A program made the position numbers and the translations under genes. 64,000 nt of DNA from Acidovorax sp. 1608163 (GTDB lineage: Bacteria; Pseudomonadota; Gammaproteobacteria; Burkholderiales; Burkholderiaceae_C), in assembly GCF_003669015.1 (NCBI RefSeq), contig NZ_CP033069.1, positions 2,614,501-2,678,500 on the forward strand, read 5' to 3'. Below are positions 8,829 to 17,882 of the stretch, in pieces. The notes under the pieces were generated by a model. It saw nothing but the letters and a program-made list of their open reading frames with translations, ran no database searches and was not told the origin of the DNA. The first letter of the stretch is position 1; each line of letters opens with the position of its first letter.

Positions 8829-8856
8829 TGCGACGGCGGGAATTGAACCCGCGTCC
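8829..8856 (-). other. tmRNA/tRNA 3'-end-like fragment (T-arm relic)
   Basis: On the minus strand reads GGACGCGGGTTCAATTCCCG and continues CCGTCGCA. This is a complete T-stem and loop and is very close to the 3' end of bacterial tmRNA (ssrA), but no CCA end, acceptor partner or upstream tmRNA body is present. Such 27-28 bp pieces are typical of attachment sites left by integrases that target ssrA. That interpretation is inference. Confidence 0.5.
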
Positions 8857-8862
8857 CCATGC

Positions 8863-8887
8863 AAAAAGCCCCTCGCAAGGGGCTTTT
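8863..8887 (-). terminator. Terminator after the oleate hydratase gene
   Basis: The hairpin AAAAGCCCC(TTGCGA)GGGGCTTTT has A/T tracts on both sides and can work in either direction. It lies 24 nt past the oleate hydratase stop codon. Confidence 0.75.
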
Positions 8888-8910
8888 GCAGTGCATTCAG
8901 GGGCGTCGTT

Positions 8911-10560
8911 TCAGCGGAAGGCCGCCTCCAGCGCATGCAGCCCCACCTTGGGGTCCAGCATGCCGTTGTAAATGGCGGGGATCTCCCGCTCAATGCCCAG
9001 CAGGTGGTAGGTGGCCACCATCGCGCAGCGCACCGAATATTCCACTGTGAACACCACATCCTCTTCCATCTCAACAAACTGGCCGAGGAAGGCAAAGTTC
9101 TGCGAGCCCTCGGGCAGCACCAGGGGCCGGTCGCCCGGTGCGCGGCAGGCAAACAGGGCCGAGGCATAGGGCATCATCACCGTGGTCACATCGGTGGTGG
9201 CCAGCACATGCTCCAGCAGGTCGTCAAAGCCCATCTGGTGAATCAGCTCGGTCAGGATTTCACGGCCTGTGGCCTGCGACATGGGCTTGCGCACGTAGTC
9301 GCCCTCGTTGTCCACTTGAAAGCCATAGCCCCACAGGGTGTAAGTGCCATCGGCCTGGCCATGAAAATGCGGCTGGTGCGGCACCACCACCGACAGGTGC
9401 CAGCCCGACTCGTACCAGGTCATCAGGGCGCCCGTGCCAGGCTTGTTGCCCGAGTATTCGGTGATGCGCTGCAGCAGCCGGTCGTCGCGCATGGTGAGGG
9501 TGAACGACTCCCACTTGTGCTCGTCCACATTGCCGCAGAACGCCGCAGGGCGGCCAAAGTCAGGGGCCTTCTGCGCGATCTTTTCCCACAGCGCCCAGCC
9601 GTGGTCCTCGCGGCCACGCACCAGGGCCGGAACGTCGTCGTTGCCGCCGTAGCGTGCGTCCGAGGTGATGGAACCCAGGGTAAAGAAAGCCAGGTCGTCT
9701 GCACCCAGGTCCAGCGTGGTGTCTGTGGCCACACCACCGACACCGCCCTGCACCGTTTGCACTTGCAGCGCCGTGGCTCGGCGTGTGCCGTCGCTCTGGG
9801 TGGCAAAGCTGGCGTCAGTCACCCGATGGCCAAAGCGCACGTCCACGCCCTGCTCCATCAGCCAGCGCTGCAGCGGCACAACCATCGAGTCGTACTGGTT
9901 GTACTTGGTGCGCTTAACGCCCGCCAGGGTGTGGATGCGCGAGAACTCTTGCACAAATCGCAGGAAGTAGCGGCGCAGCTCAATGGCGCTGTGCCACTTC
10001 TGGAAGGCAAAGGTGGTGCGCCACATGCGCCAAAAATGGGTCTGGAAAAACGCTTCGTCAAAGAACTCGTCGATGCGGCGGCTGCCGATGTGGGCCTCGG
10101 TCAGGGCCAACAGGCGCAGCATCTGCACGCGGTGCCCCATCGACAGGCCCAGCTTCTGGGCATCGGCAATCACATGCTGGGCATCGATCAGGCGGGCCTG
10201 GGCATGGGTGTGCACGCGGGCATTGAACTGGCGGCACTCTTCGCGCACCGACACGGTGGGGTCTTCCAGCGAGGGAATGCCCTCAAACAAGTCCCACAGG
10301 CACAGGTAGGTTTCGTCGGTCAGCATGCGGCCACCGCGCGTCACCCAGGTCTGGGGCGCGGGTGCATTGGGTGCGGCACCGCCATCGAGCGAGCCGCCGG
10401 GCATACCCGTTTCTTCCAGAATGTGGATGTGGCTGGCGGGCACCTTGCCATCGCGGATGGCAAAGGCAGCCACAGACATGCCTGCGATGCCGCCCCCCAC
10501 GATCCACAGCTGGGCGGTTTGGGGATTGGCGGGAGATGGGTTTTTGGTGTGCTTTTTCAT
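8911..10560 (-). CDS. ohyA: Oleate hydratase (myosin-cross-reactive antigen family)
   Basis: About 549 residues of the MCRA family. These FAD-binding enzymes add water to the cis-9 double bond of oleate to give 10-hydroxystearate. Family marks: the dinucleotide motif WIVGGGIAGMSVAAF, then HILEETGMPGGSLDGG, RGGRMLTDETYLCLWDLF and IPSLEDPTVSVREE. Length is typical. The frame is open to ATGs at 10593 and 10638; I use 10560 because a purine-rich AAGGGA lies upstream and the extension is basic and unlike the family, but this start is uncertain. It stands just upstream of the fadB-like operon, which supports a role in unsaturated fatty acid metabolism. Confidence 0.87.
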   Translation of the reverse strand: MKKHTKNPSPANPQTAQLWIVGGGIAGMSVAAFAIRDGKVPASHIHILEETGMPGGSLDGGAAPNAPAPQTWVTRGGRMLTDETYLCLWDLFEGIPSLEDPTVSVREECRQFNARVHTHAQARLIDAQHVIADAQKLGLSMGHRVQMLRLLALTEAHIGSRRIDEFFDEAFFQTHFWRMWRTTFAFQKWHSAIELRRYFLRFVQEFSRIHTLAGVKRTKYNQYDSMVVPLQRWLMEQGVDVRFGHRVTDASFATQSDGTRRATALQVQTVQGGVGGVATDTTLDLGADDLAFFTLGSITSDARYGGNDDVPALVRGREDHGWALWEKIAQKAPDFGRPAAFCGNVDEHKWESFTLTMRDDRLLQRITEYSGNKPGTGALMTWYESGWHLSVVVPHQPHFHGQADGTYTLWGYGFQVDNEGDYVRKPMSQATGREILTELIHQMGFDDLLEHVLATTDVTTVMMPYASALFACRAPGDRPLVLPEGSQNFAFLGQFVEMEEDVVFTVEYSVRCAMVATYHLLGIEREIPAIYNGMLDPKVGLHALEAAFR

Positions 10561-10864
10561 GTGCTTCTGACGTCCCTTGGGTAGGTTGGACATCCGCGAA
10601 GCGCCGGGGGGCTTCAAGGCAATCAGGCGGGTGGCCATGCCCTGTGGCTGTGCGGCCTGCGGGTGCCCAGGTCGCCCGTTGGCAAAGAGCCAAACGCTGG
10701 CGATAGAGGATTTATACGCCTGCGCGCGGTCATTGCCGTGACATCACAGCGCTCAAAAAACAAGTTCCCGACACAGATCAAGACAAAGGCGCGCAGGGCA
10801 AAAAAAAGCCCCAGCAGCGATGCCGAGGCTTGAAGTCACTCGCACTGACAAACCGATGGGGTAA
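10561..10864. other. Gap between livF and the oleate hydratase start
   Basis: About 300 nt with no gene. It holds the livF terminator (10800-10829) and must contain the promoter of the oleate hydratase gene, for which I see no strong -35/-10 pair. If either longer oleate hydratase start is used, up to 78 nt of it would be coding. Confidence 0.5.
10800..10829 (-). terminator. Rho-independent terminator of the liv operon
   Basis: On the minus strand GCCTCGGCA pairs with TGCTGGGGC (9 bp including G-T pairs, loop TCGC) and is followed by eight T. It stands about 35 nt after the livF stop codon. Confidence 0.75.
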
Positions 10865-11560
10865 TCAAACCTCCAGCCACTCCTTGCGGATGTAGTTGTC
10901 CGCCCGCAGGCTGTCGGGCGTGCCCTGGAACACGATGGAGCCATGGCCCATGACCAGCGCGCGGTCAGAGATGGTCATGGCGATGGTGAGCTTTTGCTCA
11001 ATGAGCAGCACCGAGATGCCCCTGGCCTTCAGCGTCTGCAGGTACTGTCCCACCAGCTCCACGATCTTGGGCGCCAGGCCTTCGGTGGGCTCGTCGATGA
11101 TGATGAGGTCGGGGTCGCCCATGAGGGTGCGGCACAGCGTCAGCATTTGCTGCTCGCCGCCAGACATCACGCCAGCCTCGGTGTGCTGGCGCTCTTTGAG
11201 GCGGGGGAACATGTCGTACATGTCGTCAAACGACCAGCGGCTGCCTTTGCCACTGCCCTTTTGCCCCAGCAGCAGGTTCTGGTGCACCGTGAGGTTGGGG
11301 AACACGTCGCGGCTCTCGGGCACATAGCCCAGGCCCAGGTGGGCAATCTCGTAGGCCTTTTTGCCGTTGAGGTTCTGCCCCTTCCATTGCAGCGTACCCT
11401 CCCAGTCCACCAGCCCCATGATGGCCTTGGCGGTGGTGGAGCGGCCCGAGCCGTTGCGCCCCAGCAGCGCCACAATCTCGCCGGGTTGCACTTCAAAGCT
11501 GACGCCATGCAGCACATGGCTTTTGCCGTAGTAGGCGTGAAGGTTATCGATTTTCAGCAT
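10865..11560 (-). CDS. livF: Branched-chain amino-acid type ABC transporter ATP-binding protein LivF
   Basis: A 231-residue ATPase of the HAAT transporter family. Order seen: ALHGV-like start, Walker A at residues 34-42 (GRNGSGRST), Q-loop near GLGYVPESRDVFPNLTV, signature MSGGEQQML and Walker B LIIIDEPTEGLAP. The Walker A lysine is an arginine (codon CGC), which is unusual for an ATPase, while LivG next to it is canonical. It starts 3 nt after livG and is last in the liv operon, before a terminator. Confidence 0.92.
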   Translation of the reverse strand: MLKIDNLHAYYGKSHVLHGVSFEVQPGEIVALLGRNGSGRSTTAKAIMGLVDWEGTLQWKGQNLNGKKAYEIAHLGLGYVPESRDVFPNLTVHQNLLLGQKGSGKGSRWSFDDMYDMFPRLKERQHTEAGVMSGGEQQMLTLCRTLMGDPDLIIIDEPTEGLAPKIVELVGQYLQTLKARGISVLLIEQKLTIAMTISDRALVMGHGSIVFQGTPDSLRADNYIRKEWLEV

Positions 11561-11563
11561 AAG

Positions 11564-12355
11564 TCAGTGTCCCGCTCCCTGTGCGTCTGCCACGGCCGAG
11601 CCGAGGTAGGCCTCTTGCACGCGCTGGTTGGCCCGCACCTTCTCGGGGGTATCAAACGCAATCACCTCGCCATAGACCACCACAGCGATCTTGTCGGCCA
11701 GACCAAACACCACGCCCATGTCGTGCTCTACCGTCAGCAGGGTGCGGCCCACGGTCACTTCCTTGATGAGGCGAATGAAGCGCGTGGTTTCGCTCTTGCT
11801 CATGCCTGCGGTGGGCTCGTCGAGCAAGATGACGTTGGCACCGCCTGCGATGGTGATGCCGATCTCCAGCGCACGCTGCTCTGCGTAGGTCAGGTTCATC
11901 GCCAGCGTGTCGCGTTTCTTGTCGAGCTTGATCATCTCCATCAACTCTTTGGCGCGCTCATTGGCGTCGTCAAGATTGGAGAGAAAGCGCAAGAAGGTGT
12001 ACTTGTAGCCCATGCTCCACAGCACCCCGCAGCGCAGGTTTTCAAACACCGACAGCTTGGGGAAGATGTTGGTGATCTGGAAACTACGCGACAGGCCCTT
12101 GCGGTTGATCTCATACGGGGCCAGGCCATTGATGCGCTGGCCGTTCAAGATCACATCGCCGCTGGTGGGTGCAAAGCGCCCGCTGATGAGGTTGAACAGC
12201 GTGGACTTGCCTGCGCCGTTAGGGCCGATGATGGCCACCCGTTCGCCCGGCGCCACCGCCAGGTTCGCCCCTCGAATGATCTCGGTCTTGCCAAAACTCT
12301 TGCGCAGGTCGCGCAGTTCCAGCGCGTAGGTTGCGTTGTCAGCCGCCATGGTCAC
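11564..12355 (-). CDS. livG: Branched-chain amino-acid type ABC transporter ATP-binding protein LivG
   Basis: A 263-residue cytoplasmic ATPase pairing with LivF. Canonical Walker A IIGPNGAGKSTLFN, the LivG-specific NPKLSVFENL-like segment (FPKLSVFENLRCG), signature LTYAEQRALEIG and Walker B VILLDEPTAGMS. The GTG start overlaps the livM stop (GTGA, 4 nt), with GGGGAG just upstream, so translation is probably coupled. An in-frame ATG at 12349 is the alternative. Confidence 0.93.
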   Translation of the reverse strand: MTMAADNATYALELRDLRKSFGKTEIIRGANLAVAPGERVAIIGPNGAGKSTLFNLISGRFAPTSGDVILNGQRINGLAPYEINRKGLSRSFQITNIFPKLSVFENLRCGVLWSMGYKYTFLRFLSNLDDANERAKELMEMIKLDKKRDTLAMNLTYAEQRALEIGITIAGGANVILLDEPTAGMSKSETTRFIRLIKEVTVGRTLLTVEHDMGVVFGLADKIAVVVYGEVIAFDTPEKVRANQRVQEAYLGSAVADAQGAGH

Positions 12356-13680
12356 AAAGCCTCCCCGCGTTTGATTTCATGTTCAATCTCTTCCTGAATG
12401 GAACCCCACTGCTTGGCAAACTGCCGACGGCACAGCTCAAACAGCCCGCCACCTGTGAGCATCACAAAGCCCGCGCCAAACCAGCTGGTCAGGCCCTTGG
12501 CGTTGATGGTGGCGCCCAGAAAGCTCATCTCTGGCCCCAGGGCCGCATTGAGCTGCAGGTGGTAGGTCATCTCCACCATGCAGGCCGCGCCCATCACCGC
12601 CACCAGGCCCGTGCCCGCCAGGCCCAGGTAGGACGACCACAGCGGGCGCAGCTTGCCGTACTTGGCCAGGCGCAGGTTCATCATGATCAGGCTGGCAATG
12701 CCGCCGGGGGCGTACATCACCATGAACAGGAACACCAGCCCCAGGTACAAGAGCCAAGCCTTGGACAGCTCGGACAACAGCACCGAGGCCAGCACCAGCA
12801 GCACCGCACCGATGATGGGGCCGAAGAAGAATGTGGCCCCACCCAGGAAGGTGAACAGCAGGTAGCCGCCCGAGCGGATCACGCTCAGGCTGTCGGCGCC
12901 TGTGATGATTTCAAAGTTGATGGTGGCCAAACCGCCGCCAATGCCGGCAAAGAAGCCCGCAATGATGAAGGCGAAGTAGCGCACGCGCTGCGTGTTGTAG
13001 CCGATGAATTCGACACGCTCGGGGTTGTCGCGCACAGCGTTCAGAATGCGCCCCAGCGGCGTGCCGGTGAAGGCAAACATGGCCGCCGTGCACACAAAGC
13101 AGTAGGCGGCGATGAGGTAGTACACCTGAATGGCAGGCCCGAAGCTGATGCCAAAGAACGACTGGCCGTACACCCGGTCGGTGGTGATACCGCCCTCGCC
13201 TCCAAAGAACTCCGGGAACATCAGCGCCATGGACGCCACCAGCTCGCCCACACCCAAGGTGATCATGGCAAAGGTGGTGCCCGACTTTTTGGTGGTGACA
13301 AAGCCGAGCAAGGTGGCAAAGAACGCCCCCGCCAAGCCCCCCACCACGGGGATCAACACCAGCGGAATCCCCCCCGAGCCTTTGGTGGCCATGTTCATGG
13401 CGTGGATGGCAATGAACGAGCCCAGCCCCGTGTACACCGCATGCCCAAAGCTGAGCATGCCGCCCTGCCCCAGCAGCATGTTGTAGGACAGGCAGATGAT
13501 GATGAGGTAGCCGATCTGCGAGAGCATGGTCAGCGCCAGGCTGCTGCGAAACAGCATGGGCGCAACGATGAGTGCCACGGCAAACAGGGCCCAGATCACG
13601 AAGCGTCCCACGTTCAAGGGCTTGAAGCGGTAGTAGGACACGGGGCCAGCAGCGGCCGTTGTGGGTTTGGAGTTATTCAT
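12352..13680 (-). CDS. livM: Branched-chain amino-acid type ABC transporter permease LivM
   Basis: A 442-residue inner-membrane permease with many hydrophobic segments. It has the LivM landmarks LSYNMLLGQGGMLSFGHAVY (about residues 64-83), GTPLGRILNAVRDNPERVEFIGYN, and a glycine-rich stretch FAGIGGGLATINFEI. It is longer than the usual 320-360 residues because a C-terminal part of about 90 residues adds further membrane-like segments before a basic tail. It starts 4 nt after livH and overlaps livG by 4 nt. Confidence 0.92.
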   Translation of the reverse strand: MNNSKPTTAAAGPVSYYRFKPLNVGRFVIWALFAVALIVAPMLFRSSLALTMLSQIGYLIIICLSYNMLLGQGGMLSFGHAVYTGLGSFIAIHAMNMATKGSGGIPLVLIPVVGGLAGAFFATLLGFVTTKKSGTTFAMITLGVGELVASMALMFPEFFGGEGGITTDRVYGQSFFGISFGPAIQVYYLIAAYCFVCTAAMFAFTGTPLGRILNAVRDNPERVEFIGYNTQRVRYFAFIIAGFFAGIGGGLATINFEIITGADSLSVIRSGGYLLFTFLGGATFFFGPIIGAVLLVLASVLLSELSKAWLLYLGLVFLFMVMYAPGGIASLIMMNLRLAKYGKLRPLWSSYLGLAGTGLVAVMGAACMVEMTYHLQLNAALGPEMSFLGATINAKGLTSWFGAGFVMLTGGGLFELCRRQFAKQWGSIQEEIEHEIKRGEAL

Positions 13681-13684
13681 GGGG

Positions 13685-14637
13685 TCAGTCCTCGCGGGTG
13701 CCCAGCAGGCCCTTGGGACGGAAGATCAAAATCAGCACCAAAAACAGGTACGGCAGGATGGGCGCCACCTGCGAAATAGTGAGCTTGAGCACCGGGTAGC
13801 CAAAAGTTTGCTCGGTCACCGCAACGCCCACCAGCTTGAAGGCGTGGATCAACGAATAGTCGAGCGCCACAGCAAAGGTCTGCACCAGGCCAATGAGCAG
13901 CGACGCCAAAAACGCCCCGGCCAGTGAGCCCATGCCCCCACCACCACCACCACAAAAATGATGGAGCCCACCGAGGCCGCCATGGCGGGCTCAGTCACGT
14001 AGGTGTTGCCACCAATCACGCCCGCCAGCCCGGCCAGCGCAGCGCCACCACCAAACACCAGCATGAACACGCGCGGCACGTTGTGGCCCAGCGCCTCCAC
14101 CATTTCGGGGTACTTCAGCGCCGCCTGAATCACCAGACCAATGCGTGTGCGGGTGAGCAGCAACCACACCGACACCAACATCAGCAAAGCCACCAGCATC
14201 ACAAACGAGCGGGACTTGGGGAACTGCGTGCCATACAGCGTGAACAACGGCCCTTGCAGTTGCTCTGGCAGGCCGTAGGGCACGGTGGAGCGGCCCCACA
14301 CCAGCTGCACCAGCTCCAGGATCAGGTACGACAGCCCAAACGTCACCAGCAGCTCTGGCACATGGCCGAACTTGTGCACCCTGCGCAGGCAGTAGCGCTC
14401 AAAGGCCGCACCCAGCGCAAACACCACTAGGGGCGCCAGCACCAGCGCAGGCCAAAAGCCCACCACGCTGGAGATGGTGAATGCGAAATAGGCCCCCAGC
14501 ATGTAGAAGCTGGTGTGCGCAAAGTTGAGCACTCCCATCATGCTGAAGATCAGCGTGAGGCCTGAACTCAGCATGAACAGCAGCAGCCCGTAGCTGACGC
14601 CGTTGAGCAAAGAGATCACGAAAAACTCAAGATTCAT
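13685..14637 (-). pseudogene. livH: Branched-chain amino-acid type permease LivH, split by a one-base frameshift
   Basis: Two frames together make one LivH. The N-terminal frame begins NLEFFVISLLNGVSYGLLLF and runs through GVLNFAHTSFYMLGAY to SIIFVVVVVG. The C-terminal frame continues with GMGSLAGAFLASLLIGLVQ to a normal end at IFRPKGLLGTRED. They join at a C-run (13935-13939 on the plus strand) where one extra base would restore VVVVVGGMGSLAG, the conserved family motif. Restored length is about 317 residues. Intact livM, livG and livF follow in tight spacing, so loss of this permease would disable the whole transporter. A sequencing error in the homopolymer is the simplest reading. Confidence 0.88.
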
Positions 14638-14658
14638 GGGAATTTTTCATTGCTGGGT

Positions 14659-14685
14659 AAAAAAAAGGCCCGAGTATGTCGGGCC
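14659..14685 (-). terminator. Terminator between the binding-protein gene and livH
   Basis: On the minus strand GGCCCGA(CATAC)TCGGGCC, a 7-bp perfect stem, is followed by eight T. It lies about 20 nt past the stop of the binding-protein gene and before livH. It may let the binding protein be made in excess over the membrane subunits. Confidence 0.85.
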
Positions 14686-14705
14686 TCGAAGCTAAGCCGC
14701 CAAAC

Positions 14706-15938
14706 TCAAGGGCGCTTCATCTGGCACGAGGTGGGCGTGCTGGCCACGTAGGGCTCGTAATACTTCACCGGCACAAAGGTGTAGCCGGTGTTTTCCGAGT
14801 CGATCGGGAATTTGTCATTGGCCTTTTCCCACTTGGAGATGAACAGGCCTTGCTGCAACTGGTGGTCGGTCTTGCGCATCTCGACCTCACCATTGAAGCT
14901 CTTGAACTTCATTCCCTCAAACACCGCAGCCACCTTTACCGGATCGGTGGACTTGGCTTTGACGAAGCCTTCCGACAGCATGGTGAAAGCATGGTAGACC
15001 GAGCCGGTGTACATGTCGTCGTTGAACTTCTTCTTGTAGTCCACCACGATCTTGTTGAGCTCGCCCGGCAGGTTCATGTGGGCATAGGCCACCATGTACA
15101 CACGGCCTGCCGCAGCCGATCCCATGGCGGTGGGGCTGCCGGTGACCGAGCCATAGTAGGTGTAGAAGTTGACGTTGTTCAGGCCCGCATCGTTGGCGGC
15201 CTTGATGAGCAGCGCCAGGTCAGAGCCCCAGTTGCCGGTGATGACACTGTCGGCACCCGACTGTTTGATCTTGGCAATGTAGGGCGCAAAGTCACGCACC
15301 TGCGCCAGAGGGTGCAAGTCGTCCCCCACAAACTGCACATCGGGGCGCTTGCGCGCCATCATCTCCTTGGCGAACTTCGACACCTGCTGGCCGTGCGAAT
15401 AGTTCTGGTTGATCAGGTAGACCTTTTTGACCTCGGGCAGGTCTTTCATGTAGGTGGTCAGCGCCTCCATCTTCATGGAGGTGTCTGCATCCAGGCGGAA
15501 GTGCCAGTAGCTGCACTTGCTGTTGGTGAGGTCAGGGTCCACGGCCGCGTAGTTCAGGAACAGCACTTCCTTGCCAGGGTTGCGGGCGTTGTGCTTTTCC
15601 AGCGCGTCCATGATGGCCAGGGCTGGGCCCGAGCCGTTGCCTTGCACGACATAGCGTGCGCCCTGATCCATGGCCGAGCGCAAGGCGCTGGTGGTTTCCT
15701 GGGGGCTGAGTTTGTTGTCGATTCCAATGATTTCAAATTTGACGCCAGCAGGGTTCTTTTTGTTGAACTCTTCGGCCAGGAACTGGAAGCTCTTGAGTTG
15801 GTTGGTTCCCACCGCTGCCATCAAGCCCGAAAGGGGGTCGAGCCAAGCGATTTTGACCGTCTCACCCTTTTGGGCAAAAACCGCGCCAGCGCTCACCAGA
15901 AGGACGGAAGCCGCTACAGCCTTGATAGCAAATCTCAT
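14706..15938 (-). CDS. ABC transporter substrate-binding protein (LivK/HAAT family)
   Basis: A 410-residue periplasmic binding protein. A signal peptide is evident (MRFAIKAVAASVLLVSAG, cleavage after VFA), followed by the Periplasmic-binding-protein-6 type start ETVKIAWLDPLSGLMAAVG. Further landmarks are NKLSPQETTSALRSAMDQGA and the repeated strand/helix pattern with PDVQFVGDDLHPL. AAGGAG stands before the ATG at 15938; an upstream extension is rejected. It lies between the acyl-CoA synthetase gene and livH, all on the minus strand. The ligand could be a branched-chain amino acid, but linkage to a CoA ligase suggests an organic acid. Confidence 0.9.
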   Translation of the reverse strand: MRFAIKAVAASVLLVSAGAVFAQKGETVKIAWLDPLSGLMAAVGTNQLKSFQFLAEEFNKKNPAGVKFEIIGIDNKLSPQETTSALRSAMDQGARYVVQGNGSGPALAIMDALEKHNARNPGKEVLFLNYAAVDPDLTNSKCSYWHFRLDADTSMKMEALTTYMKDLPEVKKVYLINQNYSHGQQVSKFAKEMMARKRPDVQFVGDDLHPLAQVRDFAPYIAKIKQSGADSVITGNWGSDLALLIKAANDAGLNNVNFYTYYGSVTGSPTAMGSAAAGRVYMVAYAHMNLPGELNKIVVDYKKKFNDDMYTGSVYHAFTMLSEGFVKAKSTDPVKVAAVFEGMKFKSFNGEVEMRKTDHQLQQGLFISKWEKANDKFPIDSENTGYTFVPVKYYEPYVASTPTSCQMKRP

Positions 15939-16071
15939 GGTCTTGTCTCCTTGTAAATCGACACGACGCAGAGTACCGCGTTGCAATCCCTGAACGCTCA
16001 GGGATTGCCCCTAGCAGCTATCGCGCACGCGACTGGCGACTCAGACGCAACGTGCGGCTCCCCTCAAAAAC

Positions 16072-17715
16072 TCAAAGGCCCGGCAGCTTGTAGTCCTTGA
16101 GTTGCTCGCGCAGTTTGGTCTTGAGCATCTTGCCGGTGGCCCCAATCGGGATGGCATCGACAAACACCACGTCGTCCGGGATCTGCCACTTGGCGGTCTT
16201 GCCTTCATAGAAAGCCAGCAACTCTTCACGACTGACTTCGGTGCCAGGGCGCTTGACCACGGCCACGATGGGGCGCTCATCCCACTTGGGGTGGGGCATG
16301 CCCACGCACGCCGCCATCTGGATGGATGGGTGCGCCATGGCGATGTTTTCAATGTCGATGGAACTGATCCATTCGCCGCCCGACTTGATCACGTCCTTGC
16401 TGCGGTCAGTGATCTGCATGAAACCATCGGCATCGATGGTGGCCACATCGCCCGTGGGGAACCAGCCCCGGCCCTGCGCATCTTTGACGAGTGGGTTGCC
16501 GCCCTCGCCCTTGAAGTAGCTGCCCACGATCCACGGGCCTTTGACCAGCAGGTCGCCGTAGGTCTTGCCATCCCAAGGCAGCTCTTCGCCATCGCCACCC
16601 ACGATCTTCATGTCCACACCATAGATCGCGCGGCCCTGCTTTTGCACGATCTTCATCTGCTCATCCTTGGGCAGCGAGAGGTGCTTGTTCTTCAAGGTGC
16701 ACAAGGTGCCCAGCGGGCTCATCTCGGTCATGCCCCAGGCATGCAGCACCGTGACGCCATACACCTCCTGGAAGGCCGTGATCATGGCGGGCGGGCAGGC
16801 CGAGCCCCCAATCACCGTGCGCTTGAGCGAGGAGAACCTGAGCCCTTCGGGCTTCATGTGGCCCAGCAGCATCTGCCACACGGTGGGCACGCCAGCGGCG
16901 TAGGTCACCTGCTCGGCTTCGATCAGCTCGTACACCGATTTGCCGTCGAGTGCAGGCCCGGGGAACACCAGCTTGCAACCCGTGAGCGCCGCCGAATACG
17001 GGATGCCCCAGGCATTGACGTGGAACATGGGCACCACGGGCAACACCGAATCACGGGCCGACATGCACATCACATCGGGCAGCGCTGCCGCATAGGCATG
17101 CAGGGTAGTAGAGCGATGGCTGTACAGCGCTGCCTTGGGGTTGCCCGTGGTGCCGCTGGTGTAGCACATGCTCGATGCCGAGTTTTCATCGAACTCGGGC
17201 CAGGCGTAGTCGGTGCTGTGCTGGCCAATCCAGGCCTCGTAGCTCACCAGGCCGGGCACGCCGGTGTCGGCGGGCAACTTGTCGGCATCACACAGTGCCA
17301 CCCATTGCTTGACGGTGGGGCAGCGCGCGTGCACGGCCTGCACCAGGGGCAAAAAGCTCATGTCAAAGCACAGCACCTGGTCTTCGGCGTGGTTCACGAT
17401 CCAGGCGATCTGGTCGGGGTGCAGGCGGGGGTTGATGGTGTGCAGCACGCGGCCCGAGCCACTCACGCCAAAGTACATCTCCATGTGGCGGTAGCCGTTC
17501 CAGGCCAGGGTGGCCACCCGGTCACTGAACTGCAGCTTCATGGCATCCAGCGCATTGGCCAGGCGGCGCGAGCGTGCCGCCAAATCACGGTAGGTGTAGC
17601 GGTGGATATCGCCTTCGACCCGGCGGGAGACGATTTCCGCGTCACCGTGGTGGCGCTCTGCAAACTCGATCAATGACGAAATGAGCAGCGGTTGGCTCTG
17701 CATCAGGCCCAGCAT
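16072..17715 (-). CDS. AMP-dependent acyl-CoA synthetase (long-chain fatty acid CoA ligase type)
   Basis: A 547-residue adenylate-forming enzyme that activates a carboxylic acid with ATP and CoA. Motifs in order: P-loop [16 protein letters not shown], the A4/A5 region [14 protein letters not shown]7 [18 protein letters not shown]8 [16 protein letters not shown], and a C-terminal Lys in [17 protein letters not shown] precedes the ATG at 17715; the 33 codons before it are not family-like. It heads the run synthetase, binding protein, livHMGF, so the transporter may import the acid that it activates. Chain length of the substrate is not readable. Confidence 0.9.
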   Translation of the reverse strand: MLGLMQSQPLLISSLIEFAERHHGDAEIVSRRVEGDIHRYTYRDLAARSRRLANALDAMKLQFSDRVATLAWNGYRHMEMYFGVSGSGRVLHTINPRLHPDQIAWIVNHAEDQVLCFDMSFLPLVQAVHARCPTVKQWVALCDADKLPADTGVPGLVSYEAWIGQHSTDYAWPEFDENSASSMCYTSGTTGNPKAALYSHRSTTLHAYAAALPDVMCMSARDSVLPVVPMFHVNAWGIPYSAALTGCKLVFPGPALDGKSVYELIEAEQVTYAAGVPTVWQMLLGHMKPEGLRFSSLKRTVIGGSACPPAMITAFQEVYGVTVLHAWGMTEMSPLGTLCTLKNKHLSLPKDEQMKIVQKQGRAIYGVDMKIVGGDGEELPWDGKTYGDLLVKGPWIVGSYFKGEGGNPLVKDAQGRGWFPTGDVATIDADGFMQITDRSKDVIKSGGEWISSIDIENIAMAHPSIQMAACVGMPHPKWDERPIVAVVKRPGTEVSREELLAFYEGKTAKWQIPDDVVFVDAIPIGATGKMLKTKLREQLKDYKLPGL

Positions 17716-17882
17716 GTTGACTCCTTGGATGTTGTTGTGAACGAAACGGTCATCGTACTGCGCCGGGCAGGCTGTCGGTGTCGCAAAGGGCTCGTGAAAT
17801 CCCTCATGGAGCACGCAAAGTCCACGGCACCAGCAAGGCCCCGGAAGCTGAAGGAATTAGCGTGCTGCGAGACAATGGTGCC

